This document shows, one piece after another, positions 1 through 6,670 of a stretch of DNA of 64,000 bases. Within the stretch, counting starts at the first letter, position 1; each line of letters begins with the position of its first letter. Source of the DNA: Angustibacter sp049994355 (GTDB taxonomy: Bacteria > Actinomycetota > Actinomycetes > Actinomycetales > Angustibacteraceae); contig NZ_CP188257.1 of the NCBI RefSeq assembly GCF_049994355.1, forward strand, positions 1,302,001 through 1,366,000, in the 5' to 3' direction. Below the pieces are notes generated by a model. That model was not told the origin of the DNA. It was given only the letters and a program-made list of their open reading frames with translations, and did not search any database. The translations under genes and the position numbers were made by a program.

Positions 1-224
1 CCGACCGGCGGGTTGTTGAGCCCGACCAGGAGTAGGACGGCGCCGACGCAGTGCGCCGCACCGACCGTGCGCAGCAGCCACACCCGCTCGCCACGGGTCA
101 CCGGGATCCGGGTCAGCTCCTCGAACCGAGCTCGGGCCACCCCCATGGCCGGCACGCCCGCGATCGCCGAGGGCACCACCTCGAACAGCAGCATGATGGT
201 CAACACCCAGGCCAGAACGTCCAC
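1..224 (-). CDS. Partial small membrane protein, DoxX-like (cut by window edge)
   Basis: A reading frame open from a GTG at 224 down to the first base of the window gives about 74 residues with no stop. It has two hydrophobic stretches, the first right at the N-terminus (VLAWVLTIMLLFEVV) and the second near residue 60 (AVLLLVGL), separated by a basic loop. This topology and the early Glu recall small four-helix DoxX-like proteins, but the family call is weak because the C-terminal half is missing. It is divergent from prfB, with 55 bases between the two starts. Confidence 0.4.
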   Translation of the reverse strand, partial: MDVLAWVLTIMLLFEVVPSAIAGVPAMGVARARFEELTRIPVTRGERVWLLRTVGAAHCVGAVLLLVGLNNPPV

Positions 225-279
225 GGGTGATCTCTACCAGGTTCAGCCACCGGCCCGCACTGCCGTAGATTGGACGCTC

Positions 280-1395
280 GTGGCAGCCGTCGACTTCTCC
301 GCAGAGCTCAAGGACCTCCGAACGACCGTCGAGTCGATCCGGCAGGTCACGGACGTCGACCGGCTCAAGGCCGCCATTGCCGACCTCGAGCAGCAGTCCG
401 CCGCGCCGGACCTGTGGGACGACCCCGAGGCCGCGCAGAAGGTCACCAGCAAGCTCAGCCACCTGAACGCCGAGCTCGAGCGGTACGAGGGCATCGCGCA
501 GCGCGTCGACGACCTCGAGGTGCTGGTCCAGATGGCTCAGGAGGAGGACGACGCCGACACCCTGGCCGAGGCCGACACCGAGCTGACGTCGCTGAAGAAG
601 GCGGTCGGCGAGCTCGAGGTCCGCACGCTGCTGAACGGCGAGATGGACGAGCGCGAGGCGCTGGTCACCATCCGCGCCGAGGCCGGTGGGGTGGACGCCG
701 CCGACTTCGCCGAGATGCTGCTGCGGATGTACCTGCGCTGGGCCGAGCGGCACGGCTACGGCACCGAGGTGATGGACACCTCCTACGCCGAGGAGGCCGG
801 CCTGAAGTCGGCCACCTTCGCCGTGCATGCGCCGTACGCCTACGGCACCCTCCAGGTCGAGCAGGGCACCCACCGGCTGGTGCGGATCAGCCCGTTCGAC
901 AACCAGGGACGCCGGCAGACCAGCTTCGCCGGCGTCGAGGTGCTGCCGGTCACCGAGGTCACCGATCACGTGGACATCCCCGAGGCGGAGATCAAGGTCG
1001 ACGTGTTCCGCTCCTCCGGCCCCGGCGGGCAGAGCGTGAACACCACCGACTCGGCCGTGCGGATGACTCACATCCCGACCGGCATCGTGGTCTCGATGCA
1101 GAACGAGAAGTCGCAGATCCAGAACCGCGCCGCCGCGCTGAAGGTGCTGCAGTCCCGGCTGCTGCAGGTGCGCAAGGCCGAGGAGCGCGCCGCGATGGAC
1201 GCGCTCAAGGGTGACGGTGGCTCTAGCTGGGGCAACCAGATGCGGTCCTACGTGCTGCACCCCTACCAGATGGTCAAGGACCTGCGGACCGAGCACGAGG
1301 TGGGCAACACCTCCGCGGTCTTCGACGGCGACATCGACGGCTTCCTGGAGGCGGGCATCCGCTGGAAGCGCACCAGCGACCGCGAAGACGCCTGA
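280..1395 (+). CDS. prfB: Peptide chain release factor 2
   Basis: Class I release factor that recognises UGA and UAA in the ribosomal A site and triggers peptidyl-tRNA hydrolysis. The predicted protein is 371 residues, the usual RF2 length. The RF2 stop-codon tripeptide SPF is at residues 204-206 and the catalytic GGQ at 249-251. I chose the GTG at 280 because the protein then begins with the normal RF2 N-terminus; the frame stays open further upstream but that part is unlike RF2. No in-frame TGA near codon 25 is present, so the programmed +1 frameshift used by many bacterial prfB genes is absent. Confidence 0.95.
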   Translation: MAAVDFSAELKDLRTTVESIRQVTDVDRLKAAIADLEQQSAAPDLWDDPEAAQKVTSKLSHLNAELERYEGIAQRVDDLEVLVQMAQEEDDADTLAEADTELTSLKKAVGELEVRTLLNGEMDEREALVTIRAEAGGVDAADFAEMLLRMYLRWAERHGYGTEVMDTSYAEEAGLKSATFAVHAPYAYGTLQVEQGTHRLVRISPFDNQGRRQTSFAGVEVLPVTEVTDHVDIPEAEIKVDVFRSSGPGGQSVNTTDSAVRMTHIPTGIVVSMQNEKSQIQNRAAALKVLQSRLLQVRKAEERAAMDALKGDGGSSWGNQMRSYVLHPYQMVKDLRTEHEVGNTSAVFDGDIDGFLEAGIRWKRTSDREDA

Positions 1396-1419
1396 CGCTG
1401 CCTCGCGTGAGGTCGCACT

Positions 1420-1464
1420 GCTGAAACCGTTCTGGCTGAACCCTTCTGCGCTGAACCCTTCTGC
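1420..1464. repeat. Three tandem 15-base repeats upstream of the peptide precursor
   Basis: Units at 1420-1434, 1435-1449 and 1450-1464; the last two are identical (gctgaacccttctgc) and the first differs at a few bases. They lie just after prfB and about 120 bases before the precursor gene. They could be binding sites for a regulator or a slippage product; nothing else in the sequence decides. Confidence 0.8.
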
Positions 1465-1548
1465 GCTCGGTCCAGCCATTCTGAACTGCTATCCCTCTCT
1501 GGACACGTGACACGCTTGTCAATGAGTCTTCAGCTCCGAGCACACCAT

Positions 1549-1565
1549 CCGGGCGCATCGCCCGG
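1549..1565. promoter_or_regulatory. Perfect short hairpin in the leader of the peptide precursor gene
   Basis: Inverted repeat ccgggcg / cgcccgg with a three-base loop, ending about 21 bases before the precursor ATG. No T-tract follows, so it is not a classical terminator. It could stabilise the short mRNA of a strongly expressed precursor or act as an operator. Confidence 0.5.
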
Positions 1566-1586
1566 ACCGGAGAGAGGACGACACGC

Positions 1587-1748
1587 ATGCTGCTGATGGA
1601 TCTCGACTTCGACATCGAGTTCGCGGAGCGAGGGATCGTGGGCCGAGGCAAGGAGCCGACAGGTTGTTCCTGCTTCGCCTCGTGCTGCTGCTGCTCAGGC
1701 TGCCGCGCCGAGCTTCCCTCCGACGGGTTCGTCACCGACCGTGCCTGA
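1587..1748 (+). CDS. Azole-containing peptide precursor (LAP/TOMM, streptolysin S-like core)
   Basis: A 53-residue peptide with an acidic leader (MLLMDLDFDIEFAERG) and a Cys/Ser-rich core, TGCSCFASCCCCSGC at residues 25-39, followed by an unmodified-looking tail. The core holds seven Cys and three Ser that a YcaO cyclodehydratase could convert to thiazol(in)es and oxazol(in)es; the CCCC run recalls the SagA precursor of streptolysin S. A purine-rich ribosome site (gagagagga) lies 8-9 bases before the ATG. The stop at 1746-1748 overlaps the start of the leader-binding protein at 1741, so the two are translationally coupled. What is seen: peptide composition and context. What is inferred: modification pattern and cleavage, possibly after the Gly/Arg-rich stretch IVGRGKEPTG. 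The product activity is unknown. Confidence 0.85.
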   Translation: MLLMDLDFDIEFAERGIVGRGKEPTGCSCFASCCCCSGCRAELPSDGFVTDRA

Positions 1749-2706
1749 CCGCGCCGGGCAGTCGACCGCGATGTTCGCCCTCGATGCCCGGTGCCGCCTC
1801 ATCGCGGACGGCGACCGACTGGTCCTGGTCACGGACCGGACGGCCGCCGTCCTGCGGGGGACGACCACCCAGGGCCTGATCGCCGACGGGCTGGCACTGC
1901 TCGACGGCAGCCGAACCCAGCAAGAGATCGCCGACACCCTCGGGGTGCCGGTGCGGCAGTGGGGCGAGGTCGTCCGGCGGATCGTCGGGGCCGGCCTCGC
2001 GACGGAACTGCCGGCATCGTCGTCCGGCCAGGCAGCCCGTGTCATCCGCGATCCCGACCTGTTGGATCTGGTCGGGAACGGCGCGGACGACGATCAGCCG
2101 ACGGGCCTGGACTCCGCCCGGCTGCACCTGCTCGGACGGCACGAGCGCCTGCTTGACGCGATCACCCAGGTCTGGGTCGACTCCGGTGCCCCGGAACCGA
2201 CTCGCGGCGCCTGGGCCGACGCATCCGCGGATGCCCTGCCGGTGCACGCCGCGCTGGACGACGACGAACTGGTCGAGACCAACGCGGCGGCGATCGCGTC
2301 CGGCAGTCCGTGGCTGCAGGTGCCGGCCTACGACGGCGATCTCCTCACGGTCGGCCCGCTGCACGTGCCCGGGCAGACCTGCTGCGCCGACTGCCTGCGC
2401 ATCCGGCGCGCGGCGAACGCGCCCTACCCCAAGGCGGCTCGCTCCGCTCGGTTGCTGACCGCGCCGCGACTGCACCGGGCGTCCCTTGTCGTCCAGCTGC
2501 AGGCCGGGCTGGTCGCGCTCGTCGCGGCCCGGTTCACGCTCAACCCAGCGTCCAGTGCGGTGGGTACCGTGCACGCGCTCGCCCTGACCTCGCTGCGCAG
2601 CAGCGAGCACCGCGTGCTGCGGGTTCCGCGCTGCCCGAGCTGCTCTGCGGCCCGCGAGCGCGCCGTGCCCTACCCCTGGACGAGGAGCGCCGATGTCCTG
2701 CGATGA
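1741..2706 (+). CDS. TOMM precursor leader-binding protein (E1/ocin-ThiF-like cyclodehydratase partner)
   Basis: The 321-residue C component of a split azoline cyclodehydratase. In known systems it grips the precursor leader through an N-terminal winged-helix domain and presents the core to the YcaO enzyme. The N-terminal 95 residues look like that domain (DGSRTQQEIADTLGVP). Four Cys in two CxxC pairs, C215/C218 and C298/C301, fit the structural zinc site of the family. The GTG at 1741 overlaps the end of the precursor gene; an internal ATG at 1771 is an alternative start. The 3' end overlaps the YcaO gene by 14 bases. Confidence 0.85.
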   Translation: MPDRAGQSTAMFALDARCRLIADGDRLVLVTDRTAAVLRGTTTQGLIADGLALLDGSRTQQEIADTLGVPVRQWGEVVRRIVGAGLATELPASSSGQAARVIRDPDLLDLVGNGADDDQPTGLDSARLHLLGRHERLLDAITQVWVDSGAPEPTRGAWADASADALPVHAALDDDELVETNAAAIASGSPWLQVPAYDGDLLTVGPLHVPGQTCCADCLRIRRAANAPYPKAARSARLLTAPRLHRASLVVQLQAGLVALVAARFTLNPASSAVGTVHALALTSLRSSEHRVLRVPRCPSCSAARERAVPYPWTRSADVLR

Positions 2707-4030
2707 CTCGTCGACGCCCACCGGGCTGCGTGCCGCGGTGTCGCCGCTGTACGGGCTGGTCCGCCGGCTCGATGCCTGTACTGCGGAGGCCGGTCTACCG
2801 CCGGTGCCTGTGCTGAGTGCCGTGACGGCGGACCCGGTGCCGGCACTGGGCGTCGACCTCACCTCGGGTGCCGGCGGCGCGGCGCTCGGCTACGGCTCGG
2901 CGGCCGACTCCGGGACCGGGGAGGCGATCGAGCGGTACTCCGCGGCCTACGTGCCCTACGACCGGCTGATCGTCGGCACTCGCGCAGACCTCGGCACTCG
3001 CGCAGACCTCGACCTGCACCTCACGCCCGCCGCGGACTGGGCCCTCTACCCCCCGGACGCCGCGTCGACCGGTTCCGGAGAGCACCCGCACGGGCACGAC
3101 CACGGCCAGCCGGACGGCTTCCACAATCTCACCGACGATGCACGAATCGGCTGGGTCGAGGCGCGCCGGCTGGACGACGACCGGCCTTCCGCCGTGCCGG
3201 CCCAGTGGGTGTACCTCGGCTACACCCGCGCGCCCGGCGAGCCATTGCTGGTCTGGACGACGAGCACCGGGCTGGCCTGTGCCCCCGACCTGTCCGGTGC
3301 GGTGCTGGGCGGCCTGCTCGAGGTCATCGAGCGCGACGCGTTCGTCCGGGTGTGGCGGCACCGCCGGACGCTGCCCAGGCTCCGGGTGGACGGTCTGCTC
3401 GCCCGGCACCGCTGGCTCGGCGACGCCTTCGACCTGCCGGACGGTCCGCGGCTCTCTCTGGTCGACCTCAGCCCGATCGCGGTGGCGCCCACCGTGCTTG
3501 CCACGATCCGGCACCCGCACCCCGAGATGCCCGCGCTCGCGGTCGGCGCGGCCTCGGGTCTGACCCGTGCTGCAGCCGCGACCAAGGCGGCGGTCGAGGC
3601 CTGCCACACGGCGTACTACGCCGCCGGCCTGCGGCTCGGTGAGCTCAGCGCAGCCAGGCCCAGGCCGGCTGCGGAAGGCTTCGACCGCGGTGTCTGGCAG
3701 TACGTCGACCACCGCCGCGCCGAGCGGGCCGCATTCCTGGACTGCGGGCCGGTGACCCTGGCCGTCGACTGGTCCGAGCCGTCGCCGTACGACGACGCGG
3801 CCACCGCCACCCAGATCCTCGCCGGCAGATGGCGGGACGAGGGGGTGGAGACCTTCGCGGTCGACGTGACCGCACCGGACGTCGCCGACCTCGGGCTCGC
3901 GGTGGCCCGGGTGGTCAGCCCGCAGGCGGTCCAGCTGGACGTCCCAGGCGCAGGGCCCTACCTCGGTCAACCTCGCTTGCGCAGCACCGATCCCCGCGGG
4001 CTGAACCCGGACCCCCACCCGTTTCCCTGA
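2693..4030 (+). CDS. YcaO cyclodehydratase (D protein) of the LAP cluster
   Basis: ATP-dependent enzyme that phosphorylates the peptide backbone amide during Cys/Ser/Thr cyclisation to azolines. It is 445 residues long. ATP and magnesium ligands are visible as E77-x-x-E80-R81 (GEAIERYS) and E210-x-x-E213-R214-D215 (LLEVIERDAF). The protein ends in a proline-rich PDPHPFP, the PxPxP tail typical of azoline-forming YcaO proteins, which supports cyclodehydration of peptides rather than another YcaO role. A His-rich acidic loop lies near residues 131-140. An 18-base tandem duplication (2973-3008) doubles the segment GTRADL. It is followed after 23 bases by the dehydrogenase. Confidence 0.93.
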   Translation: MSCDDSSTPTGLRAAVSPLYGLVRRLDACTAEAGLPPVPVLSAVTADPVPALGVDLTSGAGGAALGYGSAADSGTGEAIERYSAAYVPYDRLIVGTRADLGTRADLDLHLTPAADWALYPPDAASTGSGEHPHGHDHGQPDGFHNLTDDARIGWVEARRLDDDRPSAVPAQWVYLGYTRAPGEPLLVWTTSTGLACAPDLSGAVLGGLLEVIERDAFVRVWRHRRTLPRLRVDGLLARHRWLGDAFDLPDGPRLSLVDLSPIAVAPTVLATIRHPHPEMPALAVGAASGLTRAAAATKAAVEACHTAYYAAGLRLGELSAARPRPAAEGFDRGVWQYVDHRRAERAAFLDCGPVTLAVDWSEPSPYDDAATATQILAGRWRDEGVETFAVDVTAPDVADLGLAVARVVSPQAVQLDVPGAGPYLGQPRLRSTDPRGLNPDPHPFP

Positions 4031-4053
4031 CCACGTCCCCACCGGAGGCCAGC

Positions 4054-4965
4054 GTGACCGCAGAACCTGTGACGACCGACCGCACCGAGGGGGCAGCAGA
4101 ACCCGGCCCCGAGCCCGAGCCCTTGGCGAACGGGCCGCTCTTCGCCAGCTATCCAGTGCGCGCCCACCACCGGTTCGACCCGGTCGATCCGGAGGGGGAA
4201 CCGGACGTCGGTGCCGACTTCCATGAGGCCACCAAGCTGCACCCGGCGCTGTCCGCCTACGTCACCGGACCGGCCGAACAGCTGTGGACGCCGGGCTACG
4301 AGTCGGTGCCGAACGAGGGACTGGCCACCCGCAGGTGGTACACCCGAGCGCACCCGCTGCCCGTTCCCGAGCCGGTGGATCGCACGCTGTCGGAGGTTGT
4401 GGCACAACGGGTCTCGACCTCACCACCCGGTGCCGAGGGACTGACCGCCGCCGAGCTGTCCTCGGTGCTGTTCCTCGCCTACGGAGCGACCCCCGTGCCA
4501 GGCGACCCCCGGGTGCACCGCCGTCCGGTTCCGTCCGGAGGAGCCCTGTACCCGCTCGACCTCTACGTCGCGGTCGGTCCAGAAGGCTTGGGGGACAGCG
4601 AGATCGGCAGCGGGCTGTTCCACTACGACCCGTTCCGCCACTGCCTGGAGGAGCTGCGCGACGGACGCGGCTGGGACCAGGTCGTCACGGCCTCGATCGC
4701 GCAGTCCACGGTGCGCGGCAGCTCCGTGGTGCTCTGCATGGTGGCCTGCTTCGCCCGGCAGACGGGCAAGTACGGCGAACGGGGGTACCGGTTCACCTAC
4801 CTCGAGGCCGGTCACGTCGGTCAGAACGTCGGGCTCGCCTGCACCGGGCTCGGTCTGGGTTGCCTGCCGTTCGCGTCGATCTACGACGCGGCCGTCGAGC
4901 AGGCGCTCGGGGTCGACGGCCTGCACGAGAGCCTGGTGCACACCGTCCTGCTGGGACGCCGGTGA
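4054..4965 (+). CDS. SagB-type FMN-dependent azoline dehydrogenase
   Basis: A 303-residue nitroreductase-fold flavoenzyme expected to oxidise azolines to aromatic azoles in the same complex as the C and D proteins. The FMN-binding signature RRPVPSGGALYPLDLYV is clear, followed by the dimer-forming C-terminal half of SagB-type proteins (GHVGQNVGLAC). The GTG start at 4054 is set by a strong ribosome site (ggagg, 4044-4048); the frame is open further upstream but that would overlap the YcaO gene. The presence of this enzyme argues that the final product carries thiazoles/oxazoles, not only azolines. The stop overlaps the ABC ATPase start (gtga). Confidence 0.9.
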   Translation: MTAEPVTTDRTEGAAEPGPEPEPLANGPLFASYPVRAHHRFDPVDPEGEPDVGADFHEATKLHPALSAYVTGPAEQLWTPGYESVPNEGLATRRWYTRAHPLPVPEPVDRTLSEVVAQRVSTSPPGAEGLTAAELSSVLFLAYGATPVPGDPRVHRRPVPSGGALYPLDLYVAVGPEGLGDSEIGSGLFHYDPFRHCLEELRDGRGWDQVVTASIAQSTVRGSSVVLCMVACFARQTGKYGERGYRFTYLEAGHVGQNVGLACTGLGLGCLPFASIYDAAVEQALGVDGLHESLVHTVLLGRR

Positions 4966-5921
4966 GCGGCGCTGCGGCGGTGCCCACGGTGACGTCCGAA
5001 CGCACTGTGGCTAAGGGGTTTCGGCCGACACCGCCACTCGCGGTCAGCCAGGTCGGACTGGTGCTGAAGGGAGCCAGCGTGCTGCGCGGGGTGACCTTCG
5101 ACGTCCAGCCCGGCAGCGCGGTGGCGCTGCTCGGTCGCAACGGCGCCGGCAAGTCCAGCCTGCTGCAGACCGTCGCGCACCTGCGCCGCCCGACGTCAGG
5201 GACCATCGCGGTGGACGGTGCCCCCGCGGGCAGCGCCCGAGCGCGGACGGCGATGGCCGTGGTTCTGCAGGACGTGGAGTTCCCGGTCGCGCTGCGGGTG
5301 GGCGAGCTGCTCGACCACGTGGCCCGGCACTATCCGCGCCCTCGCGACCCGCAGGCGGTGGGCGATCGCCTGGGGTTGACGCCCTTGTGGTCCCGGCGGG
5401 CCGGCGGGTTGTCCGGTGGTGAGGAACGCCGCCTCGCGCTGGCCTGTGCGCTGGTGGGCCGCCCTCGACTGGTCCTGCTGGACGAGCCCACGGCCGGCCT
5501 CGACCGGTCGGGCAGCGAACAGCTGTGGACGGTGCTGGACGAGCACGTCGCCGACGGGGGTGCGGTGCTGTTCAGTACGCACCAGCTCGCCGAGGTGGAG
5601 GCCCGGGCGCAACGGGTGCTGCTGCTCGACGCCGGAACCGTCGTCGCCGACGAGCCGCCGCAGGGCCTGGTGGCCTCACTCGGGCTCACCCAGGTCTGCG
5701 CCGTCGCGCAGGTCGCGCCCGCCGCGCTCACCGCGGCACCGGGCTGCACGCGGGTGAGCTGGGACGGCGTCCGCTGCGCCTTCCTCACCAGCCGCCCGGA
5801 CGACGTGGTCCGCTGGTTGGTGCACAGCGGCATCGCGTTCCGGGAGCTGACGATCGAGCCGCTCGGCCTCCCCGCCGCCATCGACGAGCTGCTCCGCCGC
5901 CGTACCGGGCAGGCATCGTGA
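4962..5921 (+). CDS. ABC transporter ATP-binding protein of the LAP cluster
   Basis: A 319-residue ATPase, most likely driving export of the modified peptide and possibly self-immunity. Walker A is GRNGAGKSS (residues 58-66), the signature LSGGE at 150-154, Walker B LVLLDE at 170-175, and a switch His in FSTHQLAEVE. About 85 residues after the catalytic domain form a C-terminal extension common in drug/bacteriocin exporters. GTG start overlaps the dehydrogenase stop, and the stop overlaps the permease start by four bases, so the two transporter halves are coupled to the biosynthetic genes. Confidence 0.9.
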   Translation: MSGAAAVPTVTSERTVAKGFRPTPPLAVSQVGLVLKGASVLRGVTFDVQPGSAVALLGRNGAGKSSLLQTVAHLRRPTSGTIAVDGAPAGSARARTAMAVVLQDVEFPVALRVGELLDHVARHYPRPRDPQAVGDRLGLTPLWSRRAGGLSGGEERRLALACALVGRPRLVLLDEPTAGLDRSGSEQLWTVLDEHVADGGAVLFSTHQLAEVEARAQRVLLLDAGTVVADEPPQGLVASLGLTQVCAVAQVAPAALTAAPGCTRVSWDGVRCAFLTSRPDDVVRWLVHSGIAFRELTIEPLGLPAAIDELLRRRTGQAS

Positions 5922-6670
5922 GCGCCCTGTCGGTTTGCGCGTCGACGGTCTCGCTGATCGGCCGCGAGCACCTTCGGCTGCCGGCCTTCAGCGTGCCGAC
6001 GTTCTCGATGCCGGTGCTGGTGTACCTGTTCTTCGGCACCGTGCGCGGGCGCGCGGCAGGTCAGGGCGGTGCCGAGTCGGCGACGTCCCTGGAGCTGCTC
6101 GGCTACTGCGGCTTCGCGGTGCTCGGGGTGGCCCTGTTCAGCTTCGGGGCGAGTCTGGCGCTGGAGCGGGTCTCGCCGTGGGAGCAGTTCCAGCGCACAC
6201 TGCCGGTGTCCGGCGGGGTGCGGTACGTGGCCCGCGTGGCGGTCGTCCTGACCTTCAGCCTCGCCAGCCTGCTGCCGCTGCTCGCGGTCGGACTCACGGT
6301 GGGCGGAGCCGACCCAGGGGTCGTGCTGCGACCGGTCAACCTCCTGCCACTGGCCCTCGGGGTCGCGGTGTTCTCCGCACTCGGCACCACCCTGGGCTAC
6401 TGGCTGCCGGTGCGTGGCGCCGTCCCCCTGACCAACCTCATCTACCTGCCGCTCAGCTTCGCTGGTGGTCTGCTCGGCGCCGCCCGGGCGGACCGGGTCG
6501 ACCGCTGGGGTGTGCTGCCGACGACCCAATGGAACGAACTGCTGTACGGCACGTCGGTGCGGCACTGCGTGCCGGTGACCGCCACCGTCGGTCTGCTCTG
6601 CTGGCTGGCTGTGCTCAGCCTGCTGGCGTTGGTCGGGTACCAGCGCGTGCAGCGCGAGACCTTCCGCTGA
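5918..6670 (+). CDS. ABC-2-type permease of the LAP cluster
   Basis: A 250-residue integral membrane protein with about six hydrophobic segments, the organisation of ABC-2 export permeases; partner of the preceding ATPase. It starts with GTG in a four-base overlap. Its 3' end runs 56 bases past the stop codon of the convergent peptidase gene, so the two transcripts are complementary there. No sequence feature shows the substrate; the assignment to the azole peptide rests on operon position. Confidence 0.8.
   Translation: MSALSVCASTVSLIGREHLRLPAFSVPTFSMPVLVYLFFGTVRGRAAGQGGAESATSLELLGYCGFAVLGVALFSFGASLALERVSPWEQFQRTLPVSGGVRYVARVAVVLTFSLASLLPLLAVGLTVGGADPGVVLRPVNLLPLALGVAVFSALGTTLGYWLPVRGAVPLTNLIYLPLSFAGGLLGAARADRVDRWGVLPTTQWNELLYGTSVRHCVPVTATVGLLCWLAVLSLLALVGYQRVQRETFR

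Noticed and set aside
243..494. Minus-strand and alternative-frame reading frames within prfB, pyc, ftsX and other genes
   Set aside because: They are shadows of real genes in GC-rich DNA, with no ribosome sites or recognisable domains.
280..1395. Possible programmed +1 frameshift in prfB
   Set aside because: The frame is continuous from the GTG through the GGQ motif to the stop; no in-frame TGA exists near the start.
4284..4961. N-terminal extension of the ABC ATPase gene into the dehydrogenase
   Set aside because: It overlaps the SagB-type gene completely; the GTG at 4962 with a four-base overlap fits the operon style and the family start.
1587..6670. Thiopeptide or lanthipeptide cluster
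   Set aside because: No LanB-type dehydratases, no pyridine synthase and no lanthionine cyclase are present; only azole-forming enzymes are seen.
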